From contig NZ_JARZAJ010000005.1 in the NCBI RefSeq assembly GCF_029892105.1, forward strand, positions 208,059-272,058: a DNA stretch of 64,000 nt. Direction: 5' to 3'. Origin of the DNA: Kitasatospora sp. GP82 (lineage in GTDB: Bacteria > Actinomycetota > Actinomycetes > Streptomycetales > Streptomycetaceae). This document shows positions 62,409 through 64,000 of the stretch, in pieces (position 1 is the stretch's first letter; each line of letters opens with the position of its first letter). The position numbers were made by a program, and so were the translations under genes. Below the pieces are notes generated by a model, which was not told where the DNA came from, made no database searches, and saw only the letters and a program-made list of their open reading frames with translations.

Positions 62409-63779
62409 TCAGCCGCGACTCTGGGCTTCGGCCTCGTAGTGGATCTCGATGGCATCCTCGGAGGTGCGCATCAGCTCGGGAAGCTGCTGGTCCCGCTCAT
62501 CGAGTCGCAGCTGCCAGAGCAGCTGCCCGAGAAAGACCTCCCGCGAGGTGGACTCCACCGTGTCCCCCGCCTTGAGCAGAATCTGCGAGACGACCGGCTT
62601 GAGGGGCAGTTCGCTGTTCAGCCCGACCTTCTTGATCACGCCCTTCTCGGCGAAGAAGACACGGAAGAAGGTGGCGTTCTCCACGGGTGACGTGCCGTCC
62701 GCCGCGAACGAGATCTCCCTCAGCCTGGCGCGGAAGGACTTCGCCTCGTCCGTCTCCTCGTCGGCCCCGGACAGGAGCAGGTCGAGCCAGAGGTCGAGCA
62801 GGTCCCACTCGCCGTTGAGCGCTTTCACGCTGTGGGAGATCAGGCTGCCGCCGACCCTCGGGTTGACCTCGATGAGGTCCCAGCGCGACTGGTGGTGGCG
62901 GGCCTCGATGTGGAAGCAGCCCCACCGCAGGCCCAGGTGCGACAGCAGGCTGACGACCCATTCGATACCGGCGGCGCAGTCCTCGCGGGAGATGCTCCAG
63001 GGCGGACTGGTGCAGCAGTTCTCCAGGACGGTGCCTTCGGCCTCCGTCACCTCGCACTTCTCGTGGATCCCGACAATGCTGGCTTCGCCGTCGACGACGA
63101 TGACCTCGAAGCTGAACTCACGGCCCGGCAGGTAGTCCTCGATGAGGAAGGACAGCCCGTCGCCGAAAGCCGAGGCGTAGACGGTGTCGGCCTGGGCGTC
63201 GGTCGTGATCTGCTCGATGTCGGCCCAGGTGGTGTCCGGGGAGAGCGGGAACGCCCCGTAGGAGGCGATACCGCTCACCGGCTTGACGAAGTAGCGCCGC
63301 GTGCTTGCCTGGTGCGCCCGGAGCGACCCGGCGGTGAGCTCCGTCGCCCGCACCCGGGTCAGCCCCGCGTCGGCCAGCCGGTTGCGCAGCGCGAGCTTGT
63401 CCCGCAGGCCGAGGATCTGCTTCTCGTCCAGGTCGGGAACACCGAGCTGTGCATTGGCCAGGGCCATCAGGTGCCGGTAGCCCTCCCAGACCGTGATGCA
63501 GCCGAGAACCCGTTCGCCGCTCCGCTGGAGCTCGGCGATGTGGGCCTCGACGTCCTCGCGGGTCAGCACATGCGACCCGGTCACCTGTACGCGGTCGGCC
63601 TTGTCCTGGAGGTCGCGTGCGCGCTGCGGCTGGTGCTCCGGCAGCGGCAGCGAGCTCAGGACGAAGCTCTTGAGGTGCCTCGCGCCGAGGGCTTCGACGA
63701 GGTCCTCCATGAAGGAGAACCCGACATGACTGAGAAGGAGGACACCCCCTCGCGTGTCCCTTGCCGCGTCGTGGTTCAA
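62409..63779 (-). CDS. ATP-grasp ligase C
   Basis: A 456-residue ATP-grasp enzyme of the carboxylate-amine ligase type: GLRDKLALRNRLADAGLTRV before the fold, RYFVKPVSGIASYGAFP with K166, FLIEDYLPGREFSFEVIVVD, E292 in FHIEARH and the canonical EVNPRVGG (304-311). Closest in pattern to BacD-like dipeptide-forming ligases. TTG 63779 overlaps the stop of the upstream gene (TTGA), so it is translationally coupled. A ~90-residue C-terminal region (LPLKPVVSQILLKAGDTVES) follows the fold. Confidence 0.87.
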   Translation of the reverse strand: MNHDAARDTRGGVLLLSHVGFSFMEDLVEALGARHLKSFVLSSLPLPEHQPQRARDLQDKADRVQVTGSHVLTREDVEAHIAELQRSGERVLGCITVWEGYRHLMALANAQLGVPDLDEKQILGLRDKLALRNRLADAGLTRVRATELTAGSLRAHQASTRRYFVKPVSGIASYGAFPLSPDTTWADIEQITTDAQADTVYASAFGDGLSFLIEDYLPGREFSFEVIVVDGEASIVGIHEKCEVTEAEGTVLENCCTSPPWSISREDCAAGIEWVVSLLSHLGLRWGCFHIEARHHQSRWDLIEVNPRVGGSLISHSVKALNGEWDLLDLWLDLLLSGADEETDEAKSFRARLREISFAADGTSPVENATFFRVFFAEKGVIKKVGLNSELPLKPVVSQILLKAGDTVESTSREVFLGQLLWQLRLDERDQQLPELMRTSEDAIEIHYEAEAQSRG

Positions 63780-64000
63780 CTGGCGATCTTCTCGGTGTTG
63801 AGGTCGGCGCCCAGGATCGTGTCCTTGTAGAGCTCCTCGAAGTACATGGCCAGGATCGACTGGTGCTCCTGGAGGTACTTCTTGAACGCGGCGATGTCCT
63901 GCTCACTGCGGATCAGGAACCGGACCGCCGCCCAGACCTCGCCCGGGTGGTCGTCGTTGATGTCCGTGTGCGAGTGGCTGATCTGACCGCCGATGTTGCC
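63776..64000 (-). CDS. partial gene at the right edge, unrecognised
   Basis: The last 74 codons of a gene whose start lies beyond the window: GGQISHSHTDINDDHPGEVW, AAVRFLIRSEQDIAAFKKYL, EELYKDTILGADLNTEKIAS. The SHSHTDINDDHPGE segment is rich in His/Asp and might bind metal. I do not recognise the family. Its stop overlaps the TTG of ligase C, so it belongs to the same operon. Confidence 0.75.
   Translation of the reverse strand, partial: GNIGGQISHSHTDINDDHPGEVWAAVRFLIRSEQDIAAFKKYLQEHQSILAMYFEELYKDTILGADLNTEKIAS

Overview
The window is high-GC actinomycete DNA and almost certainly from the family Streptomycetaceae (Streptomyces, Kitasatospora or a close relative). The evidence is a wblA gene, a Crp-type regulator, paired ArsA-family ATPases, a MarP-type protease, very high third-position GC, and frequent GTG/TTG starts. 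Two stretches (about 0.3-12.1 kb and 26.6-38.4 kb) match a conserved Streptomyces housekeeping block: acs, sensor kinase/regulator, nhaA, holin-like protein, hydrolase, marP, Nudix, nth, then crp, MBL hydrolase, Nudix, RidA, two arsA-type ATPases, wblA, a class A PBP, yqeY and a metallophosphoesterase.

Between nth and crp (12.1-26.5 kb) this block is interrupted by an accessory segment. It holds a secreted esterase with its TetR regulator, a truncated DUF998 gene, a membrane protein and a methyltransferase that share one operator sequence, an ECF sigma factor with a SnoaL-like tail, a DinB-type protein, an MBL protein, a DUF347-type membrane protein, a cyclophilin, and a stand-alone type I polyketide synthase (KS-AT-degenerate DH-ACP) followed by a TetR gene.

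At 38.27 kb lies tRNA-Pro(CGG). The tRNA 3' end is repeated at 44.31 and 51.71 kb, and each repeat has a tyrosine-integrase remnant to its right. The region from 38.3 to about 53.1 kb therefore looks like several decayed integrative elements stacked in tandem at one tRNA. The first segment carries DUF4287, DUF998/TetR, a broken integrase and a PRiA4_ORF3-like protein. The second carries a putative secreted cell-surface system: two tandem WxL-like 181-residue proteins, a DUF916-like membrane-anchored protein, a seven-repeat FG-GAP propeller ending in the same WxL-like domain, and a secreted seven-repeat propeller resembling streptogramin lyase but lacking histidines. The third holds a repeat-bearing secreted protein.

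From 53.4 kb to the right edge is a probable specialised-metabolite gene cluster. It contains an XRE-cupin regulator divergent from a methyltransferase, a 107-residue orphan, EamA and MFS exporters, a flavin reductase with an LLM-class FMN-dependent monooxygenase, and three different ATP-grasp ligases. A possible 51-codon basic peptide gene sits directly upstream of one ligase. A peptide- or amide-forming pathway with flavin-dependent oxidation is the natural reading; the product is unknown. The cluster runs off the right edge.
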